The notes beneath the pieces are model-generated. The model had not been told where the DNA came from. It worked only from the letters and a program-made list of their open reading frames with translations, and ran no database searches. Made by a program: the position numbers and the translations under genes. This document shows, piece by piece, positions 50,072 to 61,903 of a stretch of 64,000 nt of DNA (position 1 is the first letter of the stretch; the number at the start of each line of letters is the position of its first letter). The DNA comes from Chionis minor (Eukaryota; Chordata; Aves; Charadriiformes; Chionididae): the NCBI GenBank assembly GCA_013398295.1, contig VZSF01000955.1:231971-295970 (forward strand). Direction: 5' to 3'.

Positions 50072-50934
50072 CTATTGAGAAAGAGCAACTCCATCCTGGT
50101 TTCGCAGGAGCATCTCACCCCCTTCCCCAGTAGGCACTGCGTACTACCTTTGTCCTTTCAATCCTGCTCCTTTCCACTAATTAGTATCAATAAATAATAT
50201 TAATGATACTCAATATCAATAAATAACAATTAAGAGTACCTCAAGATGCTTTCGACAGACACAGACGTTGCAAACGTGAGTACTGACTTTGCAAATCCCT
50301 CAGTTTGCCAAAGTGGGAGGGTGTTTTGGGGTGTGTTCATGGGTTCCTGGTAATTCCAGTAGGAACAAGGAGCACAAGTCAATCTCCATGACACACCACA
50401 TAGTTTGATAGTCCTGTACGTGTCAAATTCCAAATTCAATCAAAAGAAACTTTTATAAAATTGGAGTAAAAAGTACTCATCCTAGAAAAACTTGAATCTG
50501 TAGTTTAAAGGTTCGTGAAAGTCTATTAACTTCAGGGGGCTATGAACTCCAGTCCTAGGACCTGGATTCAAAAAGGCAGGTAAGGACAAAACCTGCTTTT
50601 CTTTCTCTACAGACGATCCTTATAAATATATATTCTCATAAAATAGTTCCAGTACCTCAAATGTACAACCCCTCTCCTCCAATCCAAATGACATATAATT
50701 AAGCCATCTCATCTTCAGATGCTTTTTTTCCCCCCTGTCAGAAACAATGAAGAAATAAGCAGATTTATTCTAGAGCCATAGGTTTTAACTACAGTATCAC
50801 GTAGAGAGAACAGAAAGAAAAGCCTGGACAGTATGCAGAAACCATGAAGAAAAATTATTAAAGATTTAGGAAAAAGAAAAATCAATCAAGGGAGATACAC
50901 AAACCTGATTAGGAAAGAAAAGATTGTATGCTCC

Positions 50935-50956
50935 TATATATAAATATATATATATA
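50935..50956. repeat. (TA)n microsatellite
   Basis: Alternating TA over about 22 bases with one internal AA interruption. Confidence 0.85.
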
Positions 50957-53708
50957 GGCATGTTAACGGGTGGCTGGTTCTTCTAAGATTAAAGAAAATA
51001 ACCTAAGGTTAAATATCTTTTTGAGTTCCTCTGCTACCATCTACAAAACTGGAAACCTGTTTGCCATGGCTCCAAGCAAAGAGCTGATAAAAGAATATTT
51101 TTGCAGCTAAATTCTCTCTTTTTCCACCAGCTCCCGAAGTCATGAGACAAATTCACTTGCCAGAAACTGATTGAGTACAGGGGATTTTTCCAAGTCTCTT
51201 TTCTGACCCAGATTTGTGTCTTTGTGCTTTCTGAACAGATGGATAAGATGATCATTCTTTAAAGATCCCAACTTAAATGAAAATGTGTTTAGTGGTTCCA
51301 GTGCAGGGAAATACAGTAAGCCATTAAACCATGACAAATTTGACACACACAACAACTTCAGGGAAAAGAGGCCAAAAAAATGGAATGTCTCCCTTACCAA
51401 AGCAGAAACTGAATCCGAGTGATTAAAAAAACCAACAAGGGAGATAAGAAAATAGCCCTCCTTCCCCTCAGTGCTTGCACCGCAGCCTACTGTGGGAGCG
51501 TCGTAGCACGCTCCTACCAGCTGCCCCCACCCCAGCCCCGTCCACCGGCATTACTGAAATTAGCACAGAAACGCGAAGCTCCATATCAGAGAGATAGCAA
51601 AGCTCCCTGGAAAAGGTAATGAGACACATTCTGCTAACGACTTGCCCACAATTCACAAATGAATATGGCCAGGCTCAGCTAAAGCAAAAAAAATGAACCA
51701 AGACAACAAAACCCCACTGAATTGTGATTTATAGTAAATCTCTGACATTTTTATGGTTCTCAAACCAATAACGCAAGAAGAAACAGCAGACAGTGAGCTC
51801 TTGGCACTGGTATTGACTTCAAGGTCAGTGGAGCACAGAAACCCATTGGTTACTGATAAAATGGCCTCCCCTCCACCCAGCTGCTTCTGGTTTTCAACAG
51901 AGAACTTCTTGGAAACCTGCAGGTGTTTGATATTTTGTGGTACTTAGCTCCCCTACTGCACTTGATAGAATAATTACTTTATTTAAACTTTTCAATCAAC
52001 AGAATTTCTTCTTCCCTTGAGCAGGGAATTGCCTTATTTAGTATCGAGACTAAAAGAAGCAGGTTAACAGCCTTGAGTTATTCACATCTACACACAAGTC
52101 TTTTATTCTTCAATCAAAAATGGTATCTCTATTATTATTCTTTTAACTCATATGTAAGTGTAACATGATGGTGTCTGTAAGTAAGTGCCATACGGAATTT
52201 AATCATGCTATTTATTTGCTTTGAATTATCCTGTATTCATTTTTTCTGTACTCTTAAGCTTCGATAAAGTGGTTCTTACTATTACAGTAAATTAAATGCA
52301 CTTTAAAAGGTTATCTTTTGCATTTGTCATAACAAGAATTTACATCGATGTTTTTCTCTCTTTAAGTGGGTATAAAGAACTCGTATACATTTTCTAATTT
52401 ATTGTGTAATATTTATTACATGAAGAATGATTTCTTAACTAATCACAACTCATTAAAATCACAAATTATTCCCAATAACCCATGGTAAAAGACCTCTTGT
52501 ATCAGGAACAGCAAAACAATCCAAAGATTTTCAGTGAAGATGCACAACTCATTTTTCTCTGCTTTTCCCGCCTGAAATGAAGTATTTCAAAATGCAAAAA
52601 CTCTGTGGGAAGTAAAAAGCCTTTGGAGGAGAGGGAGAAACCAAGTGAAAACAAGGTGCAGGAAGGACGGAGGACGGATGTGAATGGCAAATCTTTGAGC
52701 AGCCAAGGAAAATGGAGGTGGGATGCTGCGTGCAGAGCAGGAACCTCCCTTCCGCCCGCATCCCTCCCTCCGTGGCTTACTCCGGCTTATCCTTCGCTGG
52801 TGGCCGCAAGTGAAAGGTGGGCTGGGGGTTTCATGGCTGCCCTTCCACAGCCCCGCGTCGCATTGCCTAATGGCTATCACATAATTATCGTGCTTCCTGG
52901 AGCAGGCAGTCCCCTAACATAATATGTGAACTGCACAAGAGCGTTCTTCATACAGATCTACATAAAGAGCCATTTAAATCTTAGTTGTTAAATACTGCAT
53001 TCAGCCTGCCAGTTACTTGCCTTTTTTTGCTTCAGATATGCGGCGTTTTCCACATGTTTAGCGCTGAAGCAGACATTTGTTTGGACTATACGCCTCTGTG
53101 TACTTTTTTAATGTAATAAAATTGACAGATGACTTCTTTTTGCAACAGGTTTGGTAGAAGAAAATGTTTTTTTTCTTGATGGCTGTTTAGACAGCAGTCT
53201 TAAAAAATGACTAGTCACTAAAATTCCTCATGCTCATTTCATATTGTGTTGATTCATATTAAATTCATGACAACAAAAAAGCAACTTGAGGCACTTTTGG
53301 AAATGACCACTCTTTAGTGCTTCTCTCCTCCAGGCTCGATAGGCCCAGAGTCCATAAAGCTGCCTGCTGTCTTGTGTCATGAAAAGAAACAGCTTTGCCT
53401 GGGAATGCCATTACTGTGTAATGAGGCATGCAGCAAAATATACCTTCAGCAGCCACTTGATGAAGGCTTGCTGACACACCAGACCAGACAGAAATGTTTT
53501 TTTGTGTGTTCTTCCTTATTTTGTCCATCAATCACATCATTAGTCAAAGCAGACAGCCCTGTCAGCTGGGCACAGATGCAGACTGGCAGGCGATCAGTGG
53601 ACAGGTGTTAGAGCTCTCCCAAAACAAGATCTTGAAATGAGAAAAGGAGTGAAGACCTTGTTCCAAGGGCTGGAATGTCAATATATTAAAAAAAATAATA
53701 ATAATAAA

Positions 53709-53709
53709 N
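53709..53709. other. Ambiguous base (N)
   Basis: A single N lies at the end of an (AAT)n run at about 53690-53708, which suggests an unresolved length difference in a microsatellite or a low-quality assembly base. Confidence 0.95.
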
Positions 53710-54109
53710 GGGAAAAGTTCAGAGGGGATGCTCAGAGCCACTATGTAGAGAATTCGGGAAAAGTTAAAAGGAGCTGCCACTTTGCATTACATTTTCATTT
53801 CTGCCCGTATTAGCTGGTGTCAGTGGATAACAGCGACGTCCAACATTCGCTGTTTTGAATAGAGTCTAAAGGACATTATGTAAACAGTATTGTACTTCAG
53901 TTTCATTAGGAAAATCCTCCATGGCACATGGATTTATTTGTCCGAAGCTTCTGTCATTAAGCTGAGACACTAATACCCACAACGAGCATATATACTTTCA
54001 GTCTGACGTGCAAAATGGCAGAGGGCTACACGAGGGATCTCATTTTCATTATAAGAACCAAAAACATAAACACAGCGAGATACATCCAAACCCCCCTGGT
54101 CACAGGGAG

Positions 54110-54330
54110 TGCTAATCAGGCGGAGGCAAACCCGACGCCTCCCGAGTCCTTACGCAGGCAAAAAACCCACCAACTTCAGCCCAGGCTGTCCTCTGCCAGC
54201 CTCTGGTGTCACAGCCCTTGGCCGTGTCACCGTACTGCCTGTGGCTATGGACACGGCTGCCACCATAGCGGGGAACATCGGGTGCTCTCTTCGGGCAGGA
54301 CGGCCCGAGGCTGAACCCACTCCTCAGACC
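54110..54330. promoter_or_regulatory. GC-rich, CpG-containing pocket
   Basis: GC-rich sequence with repeated CpG (aacccgacgcctcccgag, ggacggcccgagg) lies inside AT-rich surroundings. ORFs on both strands here are what low stop density in GC-rich DNA would produce. Confidence 0.25.
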
Positions 54331-56054
54331 CAAATGTGCTTCACGAGGTGATTGGAACAGCATCTTCTTCCTCCGACGCCTCAGCCATCGGTTTTATTTC
54401 TGTAAACTGGAGCTAGTTCTCTCTCTCAACATTTTTGAATGGGTACTTTAAAGCAAAGGGTGTTTCATTTCCTTCGCATCCTCTCAAGCTAGGTTTTTGT
54501 CTGCAGTCACACTTTGAATTCTAGAAGGTTTTTAATAATGAGTCTGGCTAATATTGTTTCTGAACAGCTTTGCATGCATCGTGTGCTGTTTCTGAGTAAT
54601 ATTAGATAATTCTCCAGCTCCTTGTCACCAGGCACGTGATAAATCTCCAGCAGAATCTCATTGTTCTGAGTCAAGTCCTTCTCCCAAACCTGGGCAAAAG
54701 GGTGCTGTTGTGAGGTCCAAAACAAAATTCTGGAAATACTATTTTATCTATAATGTGCTTCTCTCAACCTTGCTATGGCTGAGTTGGCCAAACTGAATAA
54801 AAAGACCTTTTTATTAATCCCAGCTGAACCCAGCTCCATAGAAAAGCAAGTAGCAAATCCCCCACTAAGAAGAGTGGGAGAGAACGACCCTTTGGGAAGA
54901 AACCTGTCAAGCACAGAGTGCCATCAGGACCATACAAAAAGGGCAAAGACGTTCACAGGATGAAAGTGTAGGAACTGAACTGCCTGGGCAGGGATATCAC
55001 CTCTGACTGCAGCTGGGTTTAGTCTTATTTTAGCTAGAAAGACAAGCCCCTTGAGTGCAGTGATTTGAACAAAAAATCAATTAGTGCTAATTCCCAGGGA
55101 AGTGGAACCAACCAAAGAGCTAACCAGCTTCTTGCTGACAGAAAACGAGTTTGCCAAAACCATGTCACTTTTCAATTAAAAAAATACAACTGATAAACTA
55201 GAAAACTTCCCCTTTAGAAACAGAGGTAAAGTGGTTTGGGGAAAGGGACAGCAATTCAATTGAACAGGAGACATGTACAATCCGCAGCTGGAAAACCGCA
55301 GTGATAATTAAGGTGTCTAGGTAGGGTCACAGGTTTTGCTTCAACTTTTGCCTCCTGCCCATTGCAGCTCTCTAAAATCTTGCAATTACTTGAGGCTTTC
55401 CTATTTCCTCGAGGTCCTCACTGTCCCCTTTCTCACTTTGCCTCTTTGCTCATATTTACACTCCACTTCCTCTTCTTTATCTCAACCCTTACCAAACCGT
55501 TATCCTCCCTTAACTCTTCCGCTGTGCTTTATTCCTTCTTCTTCTTCCCATCTTTAACCATCCCCAACCAAACTCCAGTTTCTTATCATTAGAACCTCAG
55601 AAATAGGTTTTAATTAAAGTGCAAAACCAAATGTACATATTTCACACTTAAATGAACGGATCTACTAAAAATAACATAGGGAGCATGCCCGCTCCATCTC
55701 TGTCCAACGACTACAGGTTCCCACATGCTGCCAGCATACTGACCTGTTTGAAGTCCTCAGTCCCACCGGTTCCTGGGTCTTTGGGAGCACTGAAGGCACA
55801 GCTGCTGAACCACAGCTTGGTCCTGAGAGCAGAACTGGGAGGAGATCAAACATGGTTTCACACTTGTTCTCTCTGTGCCCACCTGTATTCCTTCTGCCCC
55901 TTCCCATGTCTCCAGGACCAGATGTGGGCTGCATCTCTCCACAGCACCCTGGTTTTGGCAATGGAGGCATTGCCCATCTCCTGCAGGGATTTGGGAAGCC
56001 AGGGCCAGACCCTCACCCTCTGCTGAGCAGAGGAAAACCCAGGTTCCTCATCAC

Positions 56055-56094
56055 CTTGGCAGCCCAATGGCAGCAGGGTGGGTTCAAAGACAGC
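56055..56094 (-). CDS. Weak candidate exon, 13 codons, phase 0 to 1
   Basis: The acceptor is gggatgcag and the donor is CAAG|gtgatg. The frame reads AVFEPTLLPLGCQ. It would bridge the candidate at 56685-56715 and the microexon at 50046-50071 in phase. It lies in a GC-richer stretch with long ORFs on both strands, and the acceptor lacks a clear pyrimidine tract. Confidence 0.22.
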
Positions 56095-56684
56095 CTGCAT
56101 CCCGGCTGGCCTCCAGGAGATTTCCTTCACAATCATGAGGGTTACAGGCGAATCTCAATTCTTACAGAAGAGCTGGGTTTCTACGAATGCTTCTGGACCT
56201 CCTTGGATCCCAGTGCTGTGGTTGGCACGATCTGCAGTGGTTGGTACACCGCTGATGGGCTCTGGGGAGCGAGCTCAATGAATCGCGATAGCTGACTCCT
56301 CCAGGGGCGAATCAGAGCATGACAACAGACAGAGCTCCAAATTTCACACAATAGGATTGCTCTGAAAAGAAAAGGTTCCTGGTGAAATATCGAGGTAACC
56401 TGGATTTTAACTTACATCATCGCTGTCTTTGGTCACTTATTTTAGCAACTATTATGAAAAAAAAAAAAACCGAAAAAAAGGTCCATTCTACTTCAATAAA
56501 TAATAGACTGGGGGGAAGTGGAGGGAGGAGGGAAGGAAGAGAAATTAGGATCACTGAAAGGTCAGGTGCCTTTATACAGCACAAGGGAAAAGGAGAAGGC
56601 TTTCAGATCTTTCCAAGAGCTGACCTTTCTAAAGATGTGCTCAGCATGAACGGAGTAATACCTGATACAGAGCCACACATCTAC

Positions 56685-56715
56685 CTTTAAATAAGAATTA
56701 AAGCCAGATATGCCT
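56685..56715 (-). CDS. Possible small coding exon, 10 codons, phase 2 to 0
   Basis: The acceptor is atggtatccccag and the donor is AAG|gtagat. One frame is open, GISGFNSYLK. The single leading A completes an Arg codon with the last two bases of the candidate at 60011-60044, giving SDFYRGISGFNSYLK across the junction, which reads as ordinary protein. The intron between them carries the LTR-like element. Confidence 0.4.
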
Positions 56716-58471
56716 CTGGGGATACCATTCATCTAATGAGCCTTCAGAGGTCACTGTTGTGCCAAACAGATCTGGGTGGGATACGTTTATCTGGTGAAAG
56801 AAAATAGTGGTGCTCATAGGATTATTAGTCCACCAAACTTCTAAGCTTTATTAATAAACTCTGCTACATAGCCCTTTTCCTGGAGAATGGGGAGTAACAG
56901 CCATTAACAAATTTTCTTCCTTACCCAGCTTTTAACTGTGTGCACGTTGGCTTCAAATCTCCTCAATGGCCCAGAAAAATGAGAGTGAAAAAATTGAATA
57001 TGGCCCTGTGGAAATGGTTAAACTCGAGGGAAAGGACCTTGCTTCTCACAAGAATGGAAGGAAGAAAAATAATCTATGAACTTGACTCAAACGCGGGGGA
57101 CTTGGATTTTAAAACAGATTTCTTTTGTGATTCTGAATGGTTTCCTTCCCAGCTGCAAAACAAATAATTTGAGGCTAGTTTGGGGACGAATGGATTTTAG
57201 ACTATAAATGCTCCTATGTGATGGCAGCAGGGATCACACAAGGACTTGGAGTGAATTCCTTACGTGGTGGGTGAAGCTGCCGAGGTGACAAGCTGCGCTT
57301 GGAGTTTCCAAGTTCACACAGGACTTCAGGAAAGTCCTCACTGGGTTATAACCCTCAGTGGCTTCAGCTTGTCACTTTTTCCAGACTTCATGATGAGCCC
57401 ATGCCCTGCTGTGAGAAAGCACCAGGTGAAGTTAATCTGATGAAAGAACATGAGAAGGAAAACGGTCCACTCAAACAGTGCATCATTCCTGCTATATTTG
57501 TGCTCCAGTGGCAACATGCAAAAATCATATGACATATTCCCTCGCTTCTGCAGTCTGGATCCTGTCTCTGCAGCATTGTCATCGATCTCTTGTTCTACAT
57601 TACACTCCTAGGCAGCCCATTGGGGCCGATTTGTCAATAATTTCAAAGGTTATTCAAACGTTCAAGCTTTATTGTGATTCTTAATGGATCATCTCCATAG
57701 AGCAATTTAGAAGTGTGGGAGAAGGAAGGTTATGCAGCAACGGAGAAGAGACAGTACCAGGCCAGTAACAGAGCTGCTGTCACATTGTGTGCTACCACCA
57801 CTACACCATACATACCAGAGCCACCATGCTAGATCCACGCATGAGTTACAGGCATCAATACTTTTAAGCAAGGCATCAGTAGTTGTTATGATTCAGGAAG
57901 AGGGAGAACACAGCATTAGTAAGAAACAACAACCAATGCCATAATGGGTCGTTACTAGTCTTAGAAACTGGAGGACGGGACTTGCCATTCTCAAACCTGT
58001 TAAATGCCTGTTAAATGCAAAGCATTAGATCCAGGTAAAAAACCCCACAATTTAGCGTGAACTTAACAATGACTTTTTGAAGAGTGGAACAAATGTTCAT
58101 GGCAAATAGCAAACTCCTGGTGAGAGGTGTCTCTGAGAGCCTCACCTTTTAGCAGCACAGAGAAATACTTAATGCCTCCCTCCCACCCCCAGGCTAAAAA
58201 CGCTGCAGAAATTTTGACCTAATTATGGTGCCAACTCATCTGTTTGAAGCCAGAAATAACTTCACCAACATTAATGGAATTAAGTCAACATAAAAGAGAT
58301 GTGGTTTTGTCGCACTGGGACCCAGACTATTAAATGAAAAGCATTTGGTGTAAAGACAAACTACACCCAGTTGGGAGGGGAAGGAGGAAAGCACAGGACA
58401 CAGTCCAGCCGCATTTGGGAATCAGGAGCAAGGTAAAGCGTCCCTTCAAAGTGGGAGGTCTGCCATAGCTC

Positions 58472-59120
58472 TGTTGTGGAAGGACTGATGCACTTCACTC
58501 GTAGAGAGAAGCAGCAATACATTTATTGATACAAAACAGGAGTTTAACAAAGTTTGACAGTAAACGTGACGGTGTTTTAACAAGATTTGAGATGTCAATG
58601 CACACTTGGTTATTTATTGCTCAGAGGACAGGGTCAGACAGAACTGCCAGAGACACCCTCCCATTGAGTCATGAGGTTCAGAAAGGACCCCCTTGCTTTC
58701 CAAACTCCTTCTCAGAGAAGAATCTAGGTCTGGCTGGATCCAATGCTAGTCCCAATCTTGGTCAATAGTTTACGTCTAAGGGATTATAGACATGCAATCA
58801 ATCCTTTATATGACTTAGGTAAGTTTTCAAAGTTTAGCATACTATTAGTCACTTACCGAGGATCTGTTGCAACAAGGAATCTCCAAACCTTGAGGAGTAA
58901 CCCTGAGCTGTGTTCCCTACTCAAGGGCAGATCCTGCCATTCAGGAGGGATCAAAGGACTCTTGGGCTGCTCACTATTTATGAGGGTAAGATGATTGACC
59001 TATAGTCATATTTGCATATTGACCACAGAACGAGCACTGCTCAAGTTAGCTCTTGTCTATTGTGTCGTCATCTGCTTCCCTGAAACCACGTTGAGCCCCA
59101 GATGCTGCCATCACAACTAG
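58472..59120 (-). mobile_element. Solo-LTR-like element, probably endogenous retrovirus (ERVL-type)
   Basis: Read on the minus strand, the element has a U3-like part with an octamer-like ATGCAAAT word near 59010, a TATA-like CATATAAAGG near 58805, an AATAAA signal near 58522-58527 and a short U5-like tail ending near CCACAACA at 58472. The order U3, TATA, poly(A), U5 and the general sequence resemble avian ERVL LTRs. No gag, pol or env remnant flanks it, so it is most likely a solo LTR left by recombination. The right boundary is uncertain and no target-site duplication was found. Confidence 0.55.
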
Positions 59121-60010
59121 ATGTACCCATTGTGAACCACCTTAGGTGGTTATCACTTGGGCAGGATTATGGGAGATAAAGACCAAGTGGTGCCTGGAGA
59201 GGGGGGAGCACAAGCTCCTGGCCACACTAAAGGCAATGGCAAAACTCTCACTGAATTTATCAGACCTCCTCTTTCATCTAAAGTATCAGCCTCTTTTTTT
59301 TCAAGTGGTCTTAAGGTAGAATATTTCATCCGTTGAAGGCTGCTAGATATAACAGTTATGTTCGGAGGAACTGCAGATTTTTTCTAAACCATACAATTAC
59401 TTTTAGAAAAAATATTTTTTAAGTCTATCTATATCTGTAGAGTACACCCAACGCACCTGTCAACCAGATAGGCTATATGTCAAAGACATCACAGAATATC
59501 AAGTAGATGTCAATCAAATTAGTCTTTAAAAAGTAAGAGCTTCTATACTAGAACCACTGAAAAGAGCCAGATGATTAGCACATGGAAGCACACCTATTTT
59601 ATTATATCTATCGCATTTTATTAAATCATACGTTCACAATAACGGTTTTACAAGTTTAAATATCAGCTGTACAGTAGGACCTGGCTAATGCTCCCTTCCC
59701 AAACAGAAAAATTCAGTAATTTCCACATTCAAGGTGGCAGCATCCCACTGCTCAGAAAAGATTTAATACGAGAGTGCCAATAAAGGCTTCAGCTTTGCGC
59801 TTCTTACTACATGTATCCCTTAACCATTCCTTGGGTGAGGACTACTCATGTCGGTAAACATGTCAGGAAAACAAGAACTGTTATAGGTAAGGATTAAAGT
59901 TACAGATTATACATATCATAATACAAAACTGCTGTTGTGCATTTTGCTTCAGAATACTCTTGGTTTTTATATTTTTGCCTTAGCAGTGCTAGGAGGAAAA
60001 CTCATCTTAC

Positions 60011-60044
60011 CTGTAAAAATCTGAGATACAGAAAATATCTTGTC
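60011..60044 (-). CDS. Possible small coding exon, 10 codons, phase 1 to 2
   Basis: The acceptor is tttccattatggcttag and the donor is ACAG|gtaaga. All three frames are open over 34 nt, so the frame QDIFCISDFY is chosen because it joins the exon at 60873-60908 (completing Gly) and the candidate at 56685-56715 (completing Arg). The result reads STIDIGQDIFCISDFYR across the first junction. Confidence 0.42.
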
Positions 60045-60872
60045 CTAAGCCATAATGGAAACCTGAACTTTCAAATGTCTTCATGAACCAAATGCAAAAA
60101 CCAGTACAAAACAAATGAACTATTCATCTTGAAGCACTTAAATTCTGCTTTAATTAGTTTAGGTTTCGAAAGGAAGTCCTTTTAACCTAAACTACAGACG
60201 TACAGGTTGTCATTCAAGGAAATTTCAGAAGATTTCCTCCAATCTTTTTGAGACAAATAAATTTAAATTAACTTTCATCTATAAACAGACTAGTTTTAAT
60301 AAATCAGCATTTTCTGATGAAAAACATTTCATCAGCAAACACCGAACCAGCTCTACAAATTAATTGCTACTTCACAACATGAAAAAAATTGTGATAGATC
60401 TTTCTTTTGTCATTGAGATTCAGCTTGATTTGAAATGCATGCTGTAAAAGTACAAATAACAATAACATTTATAGGAACTGACTTTACATCTCTAAGTTTT
60501 TTTAAATATTATTTTTCTCCTTCCAAGCAGGAGCAGAAAGATTAAAACAATTCTAAAAATGCTGTAAACCCCAAGTATTCTTTAATTACTTTCCTTAGCA
60601 AGACCCACAAATCGGGGACGGCTGCCTGAATTTTCATGCCATTCCCTCTGGAAGATCTAACTTCCAAAACAGTTTCAGGATTGAATAATCAGTAATGGAT
60701 ATTTTTGGAAGAAAACTCTTGGATCAAAAATTTGCCATGACACCAAACAGTGCTAGGTCCCTATCACATATGCCAAAGCAAGTTCTCCATCCCCACTAGG
60801 AGATCTGTGATTTCTCTATTCCAGAAGGACTGAATTTTTATCAAAACTACTTAGCACAGTCCATTTACTTAC

Positions 60873-60908
60873 CAATGTCAATAGTGCTTTTTACCTCACT
60901 TTGTTCTT
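60873..60908 (-). CDS. Probable small coding exon, 11 codons, phase 1 to 1 (right-most of chain)
   Basis: A strong acceptor (ctgactaaattgtctctgtaaattag) and a strong donor (TTG|gtaagtaa) bound 36 nt with only one open frame, EQSEVKSTIDI. It is the most upstream exon with good signals on both sides. It needs a preceding exon that ends with a single base, which I could not place with confidence. Confidence 0.5.
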
Positions 60909-61158
60909 CTAATTTACAGAGACAATTTAGTCAGGGTAGTTGTACTTGGACTTTTAAGGGTTTTTAAAACACTGGCACAGCAAAGTGAGATCTATTAGAG
61001 TGGTGGGAAGATAGTATGAGTTACAGCACAATTACCACCATTTCTGGCAGCATTGTCATGTAGTGACGACGTAGCTTACATTAGGTAAAACGGCTCAAAC
61101 AACGAATAGAACAATGTACTGCCTATAAATTTCCACACATCTTCTATTATTAGGAAAA

Positions 61159-61360
61159 CTTCTTAAAATTCATACTTGATAAAGTAATAAACTTGCTTGA
61201 TGTATAAGACCCCACACACCAACTGCTGAAATACAATGAGGGTTGTTAAAAGAATAAACCTGTTGAATAAATCTGCTATGTAAAAATTTATCTCAATGTT
61301 ATATATAATGAAACCCTTCTTAAACAAAAACCTGATAAAACAATAAACCTGTTCAAAGAT
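61159..61360. repeat. Decayed tandem repeat, three copies
   Basis: A unit around CTTCTTAAA...GATAAA..AATAAACYTGYT occurs at 61159-61200 and 61316-61360, and a shorter related copy (AATAAACCTGTTGAATAAAT) occurs near 61241-61274. The spacing is about 75-85 bases. The copies have diverged, so this is an old duplication. Confidence 0.6.
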
Positions 61361-61645
61361 TAAATTTGCTGCACTCTAGGGCTATACTTCTCTGCTGTAT
61401 TTGGAGCTGCCAGACAACTTTCAACCTGTTTAATTTCAGCAGTCCTGTTTTCAGATCATTCTTTTTGCTATTCTGTTTCAATCACCCCTGCACTTGTAAA
61501 ATCTAGGGAGATTCCTACAGTCCAGGCGCAGTTTGCTATAACGCTTCTGCCAATGAAAGTTAACAGATGAACTTTTTCATTTTTTTATGCTTCCATGTTT
61601 CTTGATAGAAATGCATCTCTAGGCATGAGTAACAGTTGCCCATTA

Positions 61646-61848
61646 GCTTGTTATTAAGGCGAGGAAGAGAGTGGAGATGGAGAGAGATCTATGATGCAGA
61701 AACACTGGAGAGTGCCTAGAGCAAATGTTCATCCCATCCTGGACTGCTGAGAGAGTATCTGCACAATCTGTCCCTGTTAGTAATGATGTCCCGGAGGAAT
61801 AAGATGATGTGAAGAGGATTTTAGTATTTTGAAGAGGCAACCACCACT
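61646..61848 (-). CDS. Exon-like ORF without a good donor
   Basis: The acceptor gtcttactggctaatgctgcag is good. From it the frame reads WWLPLQNTKILFTSSYSSGT and later LSAVQDGMNIC, Tyr/Ser-rich and protein-like, open to a stop at about 61643. Within it there is no convincing GT donor; only poor GT sites and a GC site (TCTAG|gcactc) exist. It could be a terminal or alternative exon, an exon with a non-standard donor, or a chance ORF. The phase (1 in) is compatible with the gene but its exit is unresolved. Confidence 0.3.
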
Positions 61849-61903
61849 CTGCAGCATTAGCCAGTAAGACTGGCTCTTACTCATGAGATTCATGGTCTAT
61901 TTG

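Larger units (their letters stand above)
50080..55990. other. Intronic stretch, nothing secure on the gene strand
   Basis: The stretch contains the N, a GC-rich pocket at 54110-54330, several diverged short duplications (for example TATCAATAAATAA twice at 50185 and 50215) and a plus-strand exon-like segment at 50536-50579. ORFs of 60-105 codons are scattered without splice context. Confidence 0.5.
2309..60908 (-). other. Unnamed large multi-exon gene (inferred span in window)
   Basis: About 25 short minus-strand exons, described one by one below, form a chain whose splice phases agree from 60.9 kb down to 2.3 kb. Ten to twelve are strong: pyrimidine-rich acceptor, near-consensus donor and one clearly preferred open frame. 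The combined product is rich in Leu, Trp, Lys and aromatic residues in amphipathic stretches, which suggests a helical-repeat (solenoid-like) cytosolic protein, although one exon is hydrophobic. No start codon, stop codon, 5' UTR or poly(A) site could be assigned, so the gene probably runs past both ends of the window. I do not recognise the protein. One gene rather than two is inferred from strand, phase and spacing only. Confidence 0.7.

Noticed and set aside
50148..50176. 29-nt candidate exon reading ERSRIERTK
   Set aside because: Same phase as the candidate at 50046-50071 but a weaker pyrimidine tract; at most one of the two is likely to be used, and it was not preferred.
55852..56295. 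147-codon plus-strand ORF
   Set aside because: GC-rich segment with overlapping ORFs in several frames and on both strands; no protein-like motif.
59580..60000. Possible minus-strand 3' UTR (several AATAAA words on the gene strand)
   Set aside because: No coding last exon precedes it; AT-rich intron DNA contains such words often, and exon candidates continue to its left.
61881..61903. 23-nt candidate exon reading QIDHESH
   Set aside because: It would exit in phase 2, which fits neither the ORF at 61646-61848 nor the exon at 60873-60908.
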